Below are positions 7,582 through 18,400 of a stretch of 21,694 nt of DNA, one piece after another; the first letter of the stretch is position 1, and the number at the start of each line of letters is the position of its first letter. Position numbers and translations under genes: made by a program. Location of the stretch: the NCBI RefSeq assembly GCF_000142905.1, contig NW_013657633.1:1-21694 (forward strand). Reading direction: 5' to 3'. The notes below the pieces were generated by a model that did no database searches, was not told the DNA's origin, and was given only the letters and a program-made list of their open reading frames with translations. This stretch comes from Thecamonas trahens ATCC 50062 (Eukaryota > Apusozoa > Apusomonadida > Apusomonadidae).

Positions 7582-8640
7582 TCACCACATCTCCGACCTG
7601 CGATCCACCACTGGCACGCGCCCGCGCCCGCCCCCGACGATCTCGCCATCGGCGCCACCGCTGGTCGACGACGACGAGGTGCCGCTCGAGCCCGAAGTCG
7701 AGCCGCCCGAGACATCAATGCATCCGTTCTCGTAGATGCCCATGTAGTGAAGATGGTCAAAGACCGAGGCGGGAAATGCAACAGAGTCGGAGCAGTACGG
7801 GTCCTCACCCGACCCGTCGCACACCGTATAGTTGACGTTGCGGCTGCCTTCCGGGACATGGCCCCACACCTCGGTGGGGACGTGGACAAATCCCAGCGCC
7901 TCGGGCGGGAGGTGTGGCACCAGATCGTGCTTCCACGTCACCCGGATTGTCGAGTCTGTGCCCAGCGTACGGACGTAGTGCTTGGCAAACGAGGCGTCAC
8001 CGACGCGCGGATCGCCAAAGGTGATCACGTTGACCGGCACGTTGCCAACCGCTGCCTTGATATCGAGCACCGCGAGAGTCGCCAGCGCTGCGCCAAGCGA
8101 GTGGCCTGTGACCAAGATCCGCTGCGGCGAGTGTGTGTCCATCACGCTCCGCACCGCAATGTGCACCTGCGCCCTCACCGAGAGCCACGCATGGAGGAAG
8201 CCCTCGCCGACGTACACGCCCGTCCCGGGCAGCGGCACCATCTCGGCCGAGACCAAGTCTGAAATCCAGTTCTTGAGCGAGGTCATGACCGTACCGCGGA
8301 ACGAGACAATGGCCGTGCCGGTCTCACGCTCGTAGCCGACAAAGCCAAACGAGTTGTGCGTAGCGTTAGCGATGATGTACATCGGGATGAAGCTCTCCGT
8401 CCCGTGATGGCCACAGTACCGACACGACCACGCCGTGACCTGCGCCTCGGTGCAATACGCCGTGTATGCATACATCAGCGCATGCAGGCCACTGGCCTTG
8501 CTCCACGTCAGCCGTGCCTCGTCTTGCCCACCAACGCCTGCGCCTTCCCCAGCACTTCCGCACACCGCCACCCACGCCACAGTCATCATCACGCAGCCCA
8601 CGCCCAACCGTCGACTGCCCCTGTCTCTCCACGCCAACAT
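7582..8640 (-). CDS. Secreted class 3 (alpha/beta-hydrolase) lipase
   Basis: The protein has 352 residues from the ATG at 8640, chosen because a signal peptide begins there (basic MLAWRDRGSRR, hydrophobic VGCVMMTVAWVAV, small GSA cleavage site). A start at 8715 would add 25 residues in front of the signal. The Lipase_3 layout is complete: Y-T-A-Y-C near 59-63, W-S-C-R-Y-C at 71-76, oxyanion-strand I-V-S-F-R-G-T at 111-117, nucleophile elbow GHSLG with Ser181, then FGDPRVGD. The acid residue is Asp239 in HDLVPHLPP, aligned with the Rhizomucor/Thermomyces lipases, and the catalytic His is His296 in DHLHYMGI. These enzymes hydrolyse tri- or diacylglycerols and related esters. A Ser/Gly-rich tail follows residue 308. 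It is probably a digestive or phagosomal enzyme of a phagotroph, which is inference. Confidence 0.9.
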   Translation of the reverse strand: MLAWRDRGSRRLGVGCVMMTVAWVAVCGSAGEGAGVGGQDEARLTWSKASGLHALMYAYTAYCTEAQVTAWSCRYCGHHGTESFIPMYIIANATHNSFGFVGYERETGTAIVSFRGTVMTSLKNWISDLVSAEMVPLPGTGVYVGEGFLHAWLSVRAQVHIAVRSVMDTHSPQRILVTGHSLGAALATLAVLDIKAAVGNVPVNVITFGDPRVGDASFAKHYVRTLGTDSTIRVTWKHDLVPHLPPEALGFVHVPTEVWGHVPEGSRNVNYTVCDGSGEDPYCSDSVAFPASVFDHLHYMGIYENGCIDVSGGSTSGSSGTSSSSTSGGADGEIVGGGRGRVPVVDRRSEMW

Positions 8641-9036
8641 GACCTCTGCGCAGAGTTGAGTAATGTACTCGTCCCTGTGCTTCCCTGCCTTGCTCTCTCT
8701 CGCGCCTTCGAGCAACTCGCCTGTGTGTCAACCTGCTTGTGTGGGTGCCGTCAACGGGCGCCACTCGAGCAAAGTCACGCACACGGTGTTCCTCGCTAAA
8801 ATTTTGTCCAGTTGTTGACTCTAGAGTCCTGCCACCTCCACCAGCCTACTCTCCGCCGAGATCATACTACCACCCCGCCTCCGTCAAGCGCAACACATCG
8901 AACTTTGCAGGAGATGTAGTCTGGGGTGAGTGCAGTCTCTACTGCGGGTAGCGTGCTTGGACATGCGAGTCACACATGCCAATGCCTATCGAAGCACATA
9001 GGCAACATGACTAGCTCTGATCACTGATCGCCAGCG
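8641..9036. promoter_or_regulatory. Divergent intergenic promoter region (lipase minus / LIM plus)
   Basis: About 400 bp separate two divergently transcribed genes, so both promoters should lie here. The most AT-rich spot is CTAAAATTTT at about 8796-8805. No defined TATA box, RNA gene or coding exon is supported. Short ORFs in the region have no domain content. Confidence 0.4.
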
Positions 9037-9140
9037 CCAAACCCAACCAAACCCAACCAACCCATCCATCCACCCCCTCATCCACCCCCTCATCCACCCC
9101 TTCATCCACCCCTTCATCCACTCACACACACTCACACACA
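9037..9140. repeat. G-free minisatellite block in the LIM gene leader
   Basis: Three short tandem arrays follow one another without a single G on the plus strand for about 104 bases. They are two copies of a 10-mer CAAACCCAAC (about 9038-9057, boundaries approximate), four copies of a 12-mer CACCCC(C/T)TCATC at 9071-9118, and two copies of CTCACACACA at 9121-9140. The block sits just before the LIM start codon and is followed by a C-rich run to 9180. Read on the minus strand it encodes a WMKGWMRG repeat, which is an artefact of the array. Confidence 0.8.
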
Positions 9141-9185
9141 GAACACATCCCCCCCTCCTCCCTCCTCCCCCCCCATCCCCATCAG

Positions 9186-12100
9186 ATGTCCACAACCGGA
9201 ACCGCACCTGTCACCCATTTCACTAATTCTGGCGAACAGCCTCCGTCGCACAGCGCACGCGCCTGCACCTCTCTCACTTTCGCCACCGCAGCCATGCCCA
9301 AGCTGCACGTGACTGTAGTGGGCGAAAACGGGGAGAGCACTGAGTACCATGACGTGCAGCAGACAAACAAGAAGGTCATGGGCGAGGGGCTACACAGACT
9401 CGGCTCCAAGATCGGCATTGCCCGCTCCGAGTGGGAGAGCTACCTCGTCCACATTGGCTCGTCGTCAGGCTCACTCGTCGACTGGTCACAGACCACAAAG
9501 GCCCAAGGCATCGTCAACGGATCGTCTCTCGTCTGCACCTGGGTTGGCTACGGTGCTGGCCTCTCTTCTGATGTCGTAGCCGGCACTGCCCCGGCAGCCA
9601 CCGATGCGGCCACCGCCAAGTCCAAGTCCAAGACCAAGGCCAAAGCCGACGCCAAGGCCTGTAACGGCAACGGCAAGGGCAAGGGCAAGAAAAAGGTGTG
9701 CACCGTCTGCGATGCCAAGCTGGGCAAGGATGATGTCAAGCGCAAGTACAACCAAGTCTGGTTCCACAAATCGTGCTTTGTCTGCTCCACCTGCTCAAAG
9801 GCTCTGACAAAGGCCCGTGCCCGCCTCTCCTCCAACTCGCTCTTCTGCAAGAAGCACCTCCGCGCCCACCTCCGCACCCATCCATCTGCTACAGACGACA
9901 CCCCAGGCCTCGACGACGCCGATCGCTTGCCGAACCCTGCCTCCAACACGGCCCTGACCCCGGCCCCGACCCCGGCCCCATCGCCGCCCTGCACCGCCTG
10001 CAAGCAGCCGGCTCCTGCCGCCGCGGCAACCGTCCTTGACTCGGGTGCCGTCTACCACTCGACCTGCCTCATCTGCTCGGTCTGCTCCCGCTCGCTCGGC
10101 CCGGTCACCTCGCACATACGCGATGGCACCATCTTCTGCCGCCGCCACGCTCGCGAGGCCGATACCCTACCTACTTCCTCCTCTGTACCGGCACCTGCTG
10201 CCGACCCAACATCAATTTGTCCGGCTTGCAGCCGCCGCGTCTACTCGCTCGACGACTCGGCCCATCTTGGCGGCGTCAACTACCACGCCAAATGCCTCGC
10301 CTGCTCCCAGCCACACTGCACCCTCCCGCTCACCTCGATCTCCGCCCGGATCCTCGATGGTGCCGTCCTCTGCCGCGACCACTTTAAGGCTGCGCGCGCC
10401 GCTGCTCCACCCCCTACTCCGGGCCCCGCTCCTACCGCCGAGCCCGAGCTTCAACCAGATTCAGCTCCAACCGCCGCCACCGCCGCCGATGCTCCGGCAA
10501 CGTGTCCGGCCTGCCGCCGCCGCATTTACTCGCTTGACGTGCCCGAGGTCATCGACGGCGTTGCCTTTCACAAGAACTGCCTCGAGTGCTCCAACTGTCT
10601 CCGCAAGCTCTCCCGCTCTGACGTCCGCTGCCACAAGGGCGCGCTCTACTGCGCCCGTCACCACCGCGCCGCTCTCCGCAACGATCCCGATCCCAATCCC
10701 GAGCCCGCCACCCGGATCACAACCCCAGACCCGACCCCTACCTCGGACCCGACGCCCACTCTTCCCGAGGACTCGGTCTGCCCCGCATGCTCCCGCAGCA
10801 TGTCCGCTCGCGACGCGCTCCTCCGCGTTTCCGGCACCGAGTACCATCGCGACTGCGCAAAGTGTGCCGACTGCGACCAAAGCCTCTCTGAGATTTCGGC
10901 CCGCTCCCTCGACGGCATCCTTCTCTGCTCCCGTCACCTCCGCGCTCGTCAGGAGCCGACTCCCTCCGCCAACTCGTCGTCCTGCCCGACATGTTCCCGC
11001 AAGATCTACAAGCTCGACCCCAAACACACTGTCGAGTCGGTCACCTTCCACTCGGCATGCCTCCGCTGCGCCAAGTGCGACCGCACGCTCTCCAAGATCT
11101 CCGCCCGGCTTGGCCCCAACGCCACCCTGCTCTGTGCCCGCCACTTGCGCGAGCTCGAGAGCCCCCAGACTGCTCCCGCCCCTGCATCTCGGCCTGCTGC
11201 TACCACGTCTGCAACATGCCCAGGTTGCTCGCGCAAGCTCTACACCATGGACAGAAAGACCTCCATCGACGGCACCAACTACCACGCCGACTGCGCCAAG
11301 TGTTCCCGCTGTGCTAAATCGCTCTCGGCCATCACCGCCCGGCGCCACAACTCGGCGCTCTACTGCGGCCGCCACTACCGCGACGAGCTCAAGGGCATAG
11401 AGCAGCCACCGTCATCGTCTCCTCTCGTTCCCGCCCACGCGCCGTCTCGCCCACCTCCCAACTCGTGCCCGTCATGCGCCAAATCCATCTTTGCCCGCGA
11501 CCGCACCCTCTCCCTCGCCGGCACCACCTACCACGCTGGCTGTGTCAAATGTGCCCAGTGTTCGACCGTCCTCAACGCAATTTCCGCCCGCGACCACAAT
11601 GGTACCGTCCTCTGCGGCCGCCACTACCGCGCCATGCTCAAGTCCGACGACTCACCAACGCCCACGCCTGCAGCCAAGCGCAAGCTCCCGCCCGGCGTTA
11701 TGGAGATGTTCGGCGACGACATCGCCGCAGAGCGTGAAGCTCGCAAGACCAAAGCTGAACGCGCCGCAGAAGTTGTCGGCGCCAAAGCGTACTCCTCCGG
11801 CACTGTCCGCCCCTCCGATCGCAAGCGCGCTGAACGCGCCGCCGCCCGCAAGCCGCCCGCCAAGACAAAGGCCTCGCCAGCGGCCGCCAACCCATTTGCC
11901 GGCATGAAGATGGACCTCGCCGCACTCATGGCCGCCGCAGACGCGCCGGCACGCGACACCTGCCGCGGCTGCTCGGGCGAGCTCATTGGAAAGTTTGTCA
12001 AGACCTCCATCGGCAAGTATCACAAAAACTGTGTCAAGTGCTCAAGCTGCGCCGCAGCCCTCACTGCCAAGTACATCGCTAAGGACGGCGCACTCTTTTG

Positions 12101-12401
12101 CATGCCATGCAACCCGGATGCCCGCGCAACGCCCACCCTCTCGTCATCCAGCCTCTCCTCGTCGGGCACTGCCGCCGCCAAGTGTTGCCAATGCTGGATG
12201 GCCATCGCTGCCGGGGCTCCGCGGCGCGACACTTCGGCCGGCCCCTGCCACCCCGAGTGCTACCTCTGCGCAGAGTGTGGCGCCGGCCTCTCCGGCGACA
12301 TCGCCGTCCACGAGGGCTACTACTACTGCCAAAAGTGCCTCAACACGCCCAAGGTCCTCCTCAGCATGTTTATGAAGGACGGCAAGCTCATCAAGCCGTA
12401 A
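9186..12401 (+). CDS. Ten-LIM-domain protein
   Basis: Single open frame of 1071 residues from 9186. A second ATG at 9294 (residue 37, context GCAGCCATGC) begins the conserved-looking region [10 protein letters not shown] and may be the true start. Residues 37-125 form a non-LIM domain of mixed strands, perhaps beta-grasp-like. A Lys/Ala linker (about 143-171) leads to ten LIM zinc modules starting near residues 172, 269, 345, 440, 532, 600, 678, 761, 926 and 1000. Each shows the C-x2-C...H-x2-C-x2-C-x2-C...C-x2-(H/C) ladder. LIM3 has a two-residue insertion in its central zinc-ligand spacing. LIM5-LIM8, and LIM3 more loosely, share an S/T-I-S/T-A-R motif before the last ligands, pointing to internal duplication. 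A basic, Ala-rich linker of about 115 residues separates LIM8 from LIM9. LIM arrays scaffold actin, adhesion or signalling complexes; the partners here are unknown. Confidence 0.9.
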   Translation: MSTTGTAPVTHFTNSGEQPPSHSARACTSLTFATAAMPKLHVTVVGENGESTEYHDVQQTNKKVMGEGLHRLGSKIGIARSEWESYLVHIGSSSGSLVDWSQTTKAQGIVNGSSLVCTWVGYGAGLSSDVVAGTAPAATDAATAKSKSKTKAKADAKACNGNGKGKGKKKVCTVCDAKLGKDDVKRKYNQVWFHKSCFVCSTCSKALTKARARLSSNSLFCKKHLRAHLRTHPSATDDTPGLDDADRLPNPASNTALTPAPTPAPSPPCTACKQPAPAAAATVLDSGAVYHSTCLICSVCSRSLGPVTSHIRDGTIFCRRHAREADTLPTSSSVPAPAADPTSICPACSRRVYSLDDSAHLGGVNYHAKCLACSQPHCTLPLTSISARILDGAVLCRDHFKAARAAAPPPTPGPAPTAEPELQPDSAPTAATAADAPATCPACRRRIYSLDVPEVIDGVAFHKNCLECSNCLRKLSRSDVRCHKGALYCARHHRAALRNDPDPNPEPATRITTPDPTPTSDPTPTLPEDSVCPACSRSMSARDALLRVSGTEYHRDCAKCADCDQSLSEISARSLDGILLCSRHLRARQEPTPSANSSSCPTCSRKIYKLDPKHTVESVTFHSACLRCAKCDRTLSKISARLGPNATLLCARHLRELESPQTAPAPASRPAATTSATCPGCSRKLYTMDRKTSIDGTNYHADCAKCSRCAKSLSAITARRHNSALYCGRHYRDELKGIEQPPSSSPLVPAHAPSRPPPNSCPSCAKSIFARDRTLSLAGTTYHAGCVKCAQCSTVLNAISARDHNGTVLCGRHYRAMLKSDDSPTPTPAAKRKLPPGVMEMFGDDIAAEREARKTKAERAAEVVGAKAYSSGTVRPSDRKRAERAAARKPPAKTKASPAAANPFAGMKMDLAALMAAADAPARDTCRGCSGELIGKFVKTSIGKYHKNCVKCSSCAAALTAKYIAKDGALFCMPCNPDARATPTLSSSSLSSSGTAAAKCCQCWMAIAAGAPRRDTSAGPCHPECYLCAECGAGLSGDIAVHEGYYYCQKCLNTPKVLLSMFMKDGKLIKP

Positions 12402-12408
12402 ACTACTG

Positions 12409-15400
12409 CTACGGCAACTGCCCGCTCCGGCTCCTCCGCCGAGCCTCGGCCGCCGCAATCCGCGCCGCTGCCTTTTCGCGCGCCTTTTCACGCGCCCGCT
12501 CCCGCGCGTCAACCTGGTCCGGCACCACCGGACTTTGCGGTGAGCTCGTGCCTGCCGAACCAGCGTCGTCTTCGCCAGACTCGGCTGCCCTGCTCTGCTG
12601 CCGCTTGAGCATGACTCGCTCCGCCACGTCGAGTCCCGACGATCGCGTCCCCAGCAGGAGTTGGGCGTGCTGGTGGTCCGAATCACCGCGCGAGCCAAAG
12701 AGCTTGCGCACCTTGGCCACCTCGAGCTGCCGCTCTGCCTGTTTCGAGACTACAACCTCATCAGCCGACATCTCGTTGTCGTCGTCGCCGTCGCGTCCGC
12801 GTGAGCCGCGCCGGAACGACAGCACCTTGGGCAGCCAAGAACGCCGCGACTTGGACGCGCCCATTGCCTTGGCAGACTCGGCAAGCAATGCCTCGTCCTT
12901 GGAGAACATGCTCGTCGACGCCTTTTTCTTCTTCAGCAAAATCTTGAAGATCTGCGACCGGATAAAGCCGAGGATCTGCTTCTCCACCTCTTGGTACAGC
13001 TCGTCCCAAGAGTACGTCACGCCCTGGACCGTAATCTCGCCCAGCTTCACGTGCACATCGTTGAGATCCTTGACAGACGATGAGCCCTCTTCAACCTTGT
13101 ACGTCACGTCGAGGCTTGTCGGCGAGATCTTGACATAGTTGAATGTCTGAAACAGCTTGGCCCGCTGTAGCATCGCAGAGCCCGACGATCCGTGCCCAAG
13201 CACTGCAAGCTTGACCCTGTCCTTGTCGTCGAGCGCCTCGCTTGCCGCGGCCTCGCCATCGTCGCTTCCGCCACCGCCACCGCCGCCGCCCGCCCCGGCC
13301 CCGCTGGCCTCGCCCTCGCCCTCACCGCCTCCGGCCCGCGGCGAGAGCACCGTCACCTGCTTCGAAATCGACGCCGCAGCGTACCGCGAACCGCCAAACG
13401 ACCTGCCGCGCGCATGCTCCGGCGCCCAATCGCGCTCGGCACCTCGCTCGCCGCTTCTGTTCTCGGGCCCCTCGCTGCTGCTGCCTTCGCTGCCGCTCCC
13501 ATCTTTGGCCACGCTCTCGGCCGTTGGCGCCGGACCCGACGCTGCCTCGGGCCAAAAGTACGCCACCAGCGCATTGTACATCGCCGATGTGAGCGCAATC
13601 GAGAGCGGCGCCACGTTGATTTCGTAGTGCTCATACACGTCGATGCCGCCCACAGGCTTGCCGTACCGCGAGTACACACGCAGCATGTTGCCCGAAAGCG
13701 AGTCGGCCCCAGCCTGCCGCTGCAGCACCACCGGGAGCGCCGTTGCCTCGTCCTCGTTCGAAATCGAAATGTCCACAGTGTGCATGGTGTGGAGGCCAGA
13801 CCGGTCGTCGTTGGTGAGAATCGAACCCGTGATGCCCTCGAGCACAATCCGCGACACTGTCCGCCCCTCGAGCACAAGCTCCCACGAGAGCTCGCGCGCC
13901 CGGTAGTCGACCTTGAGCAGCGGCACGCCCTGCGTCGCAAGCACACGCGCAGACTTGGTCGAGAGCGCAAGCTCCCGCTTCGCCGCCACAAGCTTGGCCT
14001 TTTTCGCCTCTAGCGCGCTTCGCCACAGCGCAAGCTCTTGCTCGTCGTACAGCTCGGACGCTGTGTTTGCTCGCAGCAAGTCTGAGATGTTGCGCACTTC
14101 GGTTGCAAGCTTTGCCTTGCGCGCCCGCAGCGAGTCAAGCGACGCCAAATCGTCCGCCTGCAGCCGCGACCGCAGCACCATCGCCGTCACTTCGTCGCGC
14201 TCTTCTAGCTCTTGCGGCGTATAGCCCAGCAAGAGCTGGACAATGACGTCAGAGACAACCGCGTACTGCTGCGGATCGAGAACAAGCGGGAGCTCGTCAA
14301 AGATAACGTCGTACGCCGTCACGTCGCCGACCTTGCTCGCCAACGCAGGCTGCTCGTACCACCGGTACGCCAGCGTCATTGGCGCAGGGCCCATCACCGC
14401 CACTGGCGCACGCCGCGTGCCCTCGCCCTCACCCACCCACGCCGCCTCAAGTGTCAGCGACTCGCCGTCCAGCAAATCCACATGCCACTCCATGTGCTCG
14501 AACTCGGTCGTCAGGCACGTCATGTTCTGCTTCACATGCGCCCCGACCTCCACCACCGCAGACCGGTGGAACGTCTCGCACGTAGACACAATCGTCGACG
14601 CCGTCAGCACCATCGAACCGCGCACGCCCTCGGACATCGCCACAAAGTTGATCTGCGGCTCCACGCACGTCACAGAGTACTCGACAACCACCGGGATGTC
14701 GCCGAACAGTCGCACTCGCCCGTCGCCCGACGGCGATGCCCCGGTCCCAGCCGGTCCGCCCTCACTACCCGGCGCGCCCTCAGACACTGCCGCCACCCGC
14801 GCCTCACCGGCTGCGTCAAAGAGCGAGAGCAGCGGCGACGCTGCCGCACCGGCGGCCGCGGCAGCCTCCCGCGCCGCATGGACGTTCCGCTGCGACACTG
14901 GCGGTGGCGCTGGCGTGCAAGCTCTTCCGCCTGAAGACGGGGCGCTCCCCACCAACACGTTGCCAGAGCCTGCGCTCGCGTTTGTCTCGCGGAGATTGCG
15001 GTACTGCGCCGCCCACAGGTACACGCAGTTGCGCGCTTCCTCCGTCCACAGCAGCTTGGGCTGGTGCAGCACATAGTTGTGAACCTCGCGATCCTCGTCG
15101 TCGAGCTCCAGCACCGGCTCTTCACTTCCGTCGCCACACACCACCACTTTGTCGCCAAACCTCACCGCGCCGTTGCCTACATGTCGCGTCATCACCGCCG
15201 CTGCCGCAGTAAACGTTCGCCCGTGCACGTAGTGCACGCTCGGCGCCGAGAGAAGAAAGTCGCCCTTGTACGAGTCGCCCGAGCTTGCCAGCAGCGCCGG
15301 CGAGCTCGCGCCCAACGCGTACAGCGAGAGGAACGTCTCCAGGCCGGCCAGCGTGAAGATGTGCACCGTGAGCTCCTCCAGCCGCGCGAGCGCCCCATGC

Positions 15401-18400
15401 GCCAAGTACGCTAGCACCGACGTTGCACCAAGCGAGTTGCTAGCTCCACTCGAGACAAGCTCCAGGTGCGCGCCGGCCATCACTCGTGACGCACGCACGA
15501 TGAGCCCGCGCTGCCGCGTATCGTCGTCCCACACCTGGAGCAAGACCTGCACAACATCCACAGAGAGCACAAGGACCCGCACGTGCTCCGAGAGCCGCGC
15601 TCGCTTGCCCCGTGCCCGACCAAACACCGCACCCTCGCCAATCGGCACCGAGAGCCCACTCGTTGTCGCTGTCGTGTACCAGTCGAGAAGAAACTGAACC
15701 TTGGACAGGTCGACCACCATCCACCACTGCGCATCGCTTCCGGCTTCTGCGGTAAACGACAGCGTGAGCTCGATGTCCACCCCACTCGATGTGACACTCG
15801 CCAGCGGGTCAGTCTGCGACAGCGGCAGCGGCGCTGCCCGCGCCTCGCCCACCGCCAGCGGTGCTGTCAGCAGCGAGAGCGCCTCACTGCTGCCGGCCGG
15901 GACTACCCAGGCCAGCTGCGCACACAGCTTGAGCTGCGGCGCCGAGAGAATCTCCACCGGCTTGGCCTTACCCGCCGCCCTGTCGTCCCATCGCTTATCC
16001 GAGTGCATTGTCACGTGCGCACGCATGAGACAAACCTCGATTTCCCCGCCACTCACGCTTACTTGCGCGCCCTCGGCCCGCAGCTGGAGGTACTCGGATG
16101 CAACACTAAGCTCCGGCGATGCCGAAAGCTTGACGACAAACGCTTCGTCGACGCCAATACTCAGCTTGCCGTGCATCATCAATCGCAGCTTGTCGTACCA
16201 TACCAGCGGGCGCGAGGCCGTGTGCGGAAGCGAGAGCTCCGAGCTCACCCGCCCCGCCGCTACCGAGATTGCAGCAAGCAACGGATCAAATGCCGGGCCG
16301 TGGCTCACTTCCAGCCCACGCGCCGAGATCGAGAGTGCATGGAAGATGTGCAGTGGCATGAGCGAACGCTGGACAGACGCCAGCACCTCGCGCCCGCCGT
16401 TTGCATCGTCCCACACCGGTGCGCTCACTGTGTACACCGCCGACGCCACCGGCTCGTGCTGCGCCAGCATCCAAGGACCCCACACCTTGAACATTCGCGA
16501 CGCCGCCAGCGGCAGCGCACCACCACGCACCGTCGCCTCGACACTGTCGGCTGCCAAAAACACCTCACCTCCGACCGTCAGCGCCAGCGCCGCTGACGTA
16601 TTGATCACCTTGCGCCGCGCCAGCTCGGCCGCTGTCTTCCACACCGCCGCAGGCTCAAACGCCGCTGGCAGCTCCGCGCCACCAGTCGAGAACAGTGCAA
16701 TCTCGGTGAGGACCGACGCCTGGACACTGCCGAGCTGAACATCCAGAAGCGGTGCGGCATAGCCCGGCTGATGCACCGGCTCGTATCGCGAGATGTAAAG
16801 CTCCGAGTCCTTGGCTGCTGCCCGCGCCCACAGCTCGTCGATGACTTCCGGTGGCGGCGCTACTCCTGCAGCTGCCAGCTGGTCCAACCGGTCGAGAATC
16901 ATCCGCTCCCGGAGGATCCGCTGCTCGTTCTCCGACTGGCCATGGCGGGCATTGTGTGCCAGCCGCGCTTCAAACTCCGAGTCGGCCACTCGGAGTCGGA
17001 CCTCGTCGGCGACGAGCGAGAAAATAGCCACCTGCGCTGCACTCGCCACGCCTCGGATTGGCGAGACATCCGGCGATGGGAGCAGTGTAGGCTCCGACTC
17101 ACCCGAAACAATGCTTGTTGGCGAGAGCGACGGGCTCGTTTCCACTGACGGGCTCGGGAGCTTCAGCGTCGGTGCCGATTGTGCACGCACCGTCAGCGCC
17201 GGAAGCTTTGATGGTCGTCCACCGGACTGCGCGAGCAGTGCCGGCGGGACAAGCGGCTCGAGCCGCTCGTCGGCATCGGTGTCAACCTTGCCGTCACCAG
17301 CAGTGCCAGTCTCGGGCTCGGGCGTGCAGATTGGAAGCTCATGGGTGAGGTACTGCTGCAAATCGAGGTGGAACGGCTCGCCGGAAGTGATGGCGCCCAT
17401 CACATCAAACACCATCGGGCGGATCCAGCGGTAAGCGCGCGAAAAGTGCTCAATCGCATTGCCGAGATGCGCCTCGGCCGGCACGGTCACCGAAGCCGAA
17501 CCGAGTGCCACCGAGAGACCAAAGCGGACGTCGAGCGCAGCGTCGGCAAGGAGCGACGTCGACCGCGCCACAGGCGGAAACGCATACAGCGACGACGGAA
17601 TGTCGGTCGAGAACGAGACTACGCCGGTGTCGAGCGTCGCCACCTCACACCCATCAAGCTCGAGCTGCATGCCGCCTACCTGCACCGCACTACTGCCGGC
17701 TGTGTCGATGTCGAGTGCTGCCACGCAGAGCGTGACGACCGGGCTTGGACTGGTAATCTCGAATGCCAGTGCCGTGTCGGCGACATGTAGCCCAAGCGTC
17801 AGCGGCGAGTGGGTTGGCGACGTGCGCCTGTGCGTGCTCGGCGCCGCCACCGCGTTGATCCACGGCGCGACGCAGTCGCGTAGCTCGACCACAGTTCGCG
17901 CTACTGGAACAACATCGGCGACGCGCAGCGTGCCGCCGACCCCGTCAAGCGTGGCTTCGACCCGGAGCGCACCAGCGACAAGCGCTGTGACTGAGCGCGC
18001 ACGCCGCAGCTCGAGCCTCAGCGACGCGAGCTCGACCATCGGAAGATCAACAGCGCTCGTTGCCCGCTTGACGAGAATGCCACCGGCAGTGACAGCCAGA
18101 GTCTCCCATGACGTCGATGAGAGCCCACACGCCACAATCGCCAGCGTGTACCGCGGGCCGAGCGCCAGCTCAACGGCTTCGAGGTCAAGCGCGAGCTCAA
18201 GCTGCGGCGCAGGCGACCGCGGCGACGGCGGGACCGCGCCCGCCGGAGCAACGCGCCGCGGAATCGCGGCCGCCAGCCGCGCAAGCTCGGGCCCATGCTC
18301 GTTGAGGACAGCCAGCAGCGCAGCGGAGGCCGGTGCATGGAGTGAGGCAGACACCTCGGCAATTTTGAGGCCGACAACAGGCACAGCGTCCGGAGTCCGG

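Noticed and set aside
8641-8715. Upstream start (8715) for the lipase
   Set aside because: It would place 25 mainly charged residues before a clear signal peptide; the ATG at 8640 gives a standard secreted lipase.
8986-9207. Minus-strand ORF with WMKGWMRG repeats
   Set aside because: It is the reverse reading of the 12-bp minisatellite in the LIM leader, with nothing else supporting a gene.
10036-11400. 454-codon plus-strand ORF overlapping the LIM gene in another frame
   Set aside because: It is a Pro/Ser/Arg-rich frame shadow of the zinc-finger coding sequence; the LIM frame carries all ordered Cys/His ladders.
13810-13860. tRNA-like string GAGAATCGAACCCGTGATGCC
   Set aside because: It resembles a reversed T-arm, but it lies inside the continuous BLTP2 reading frame and no matching acceptor stem or D-arm is evident around it.
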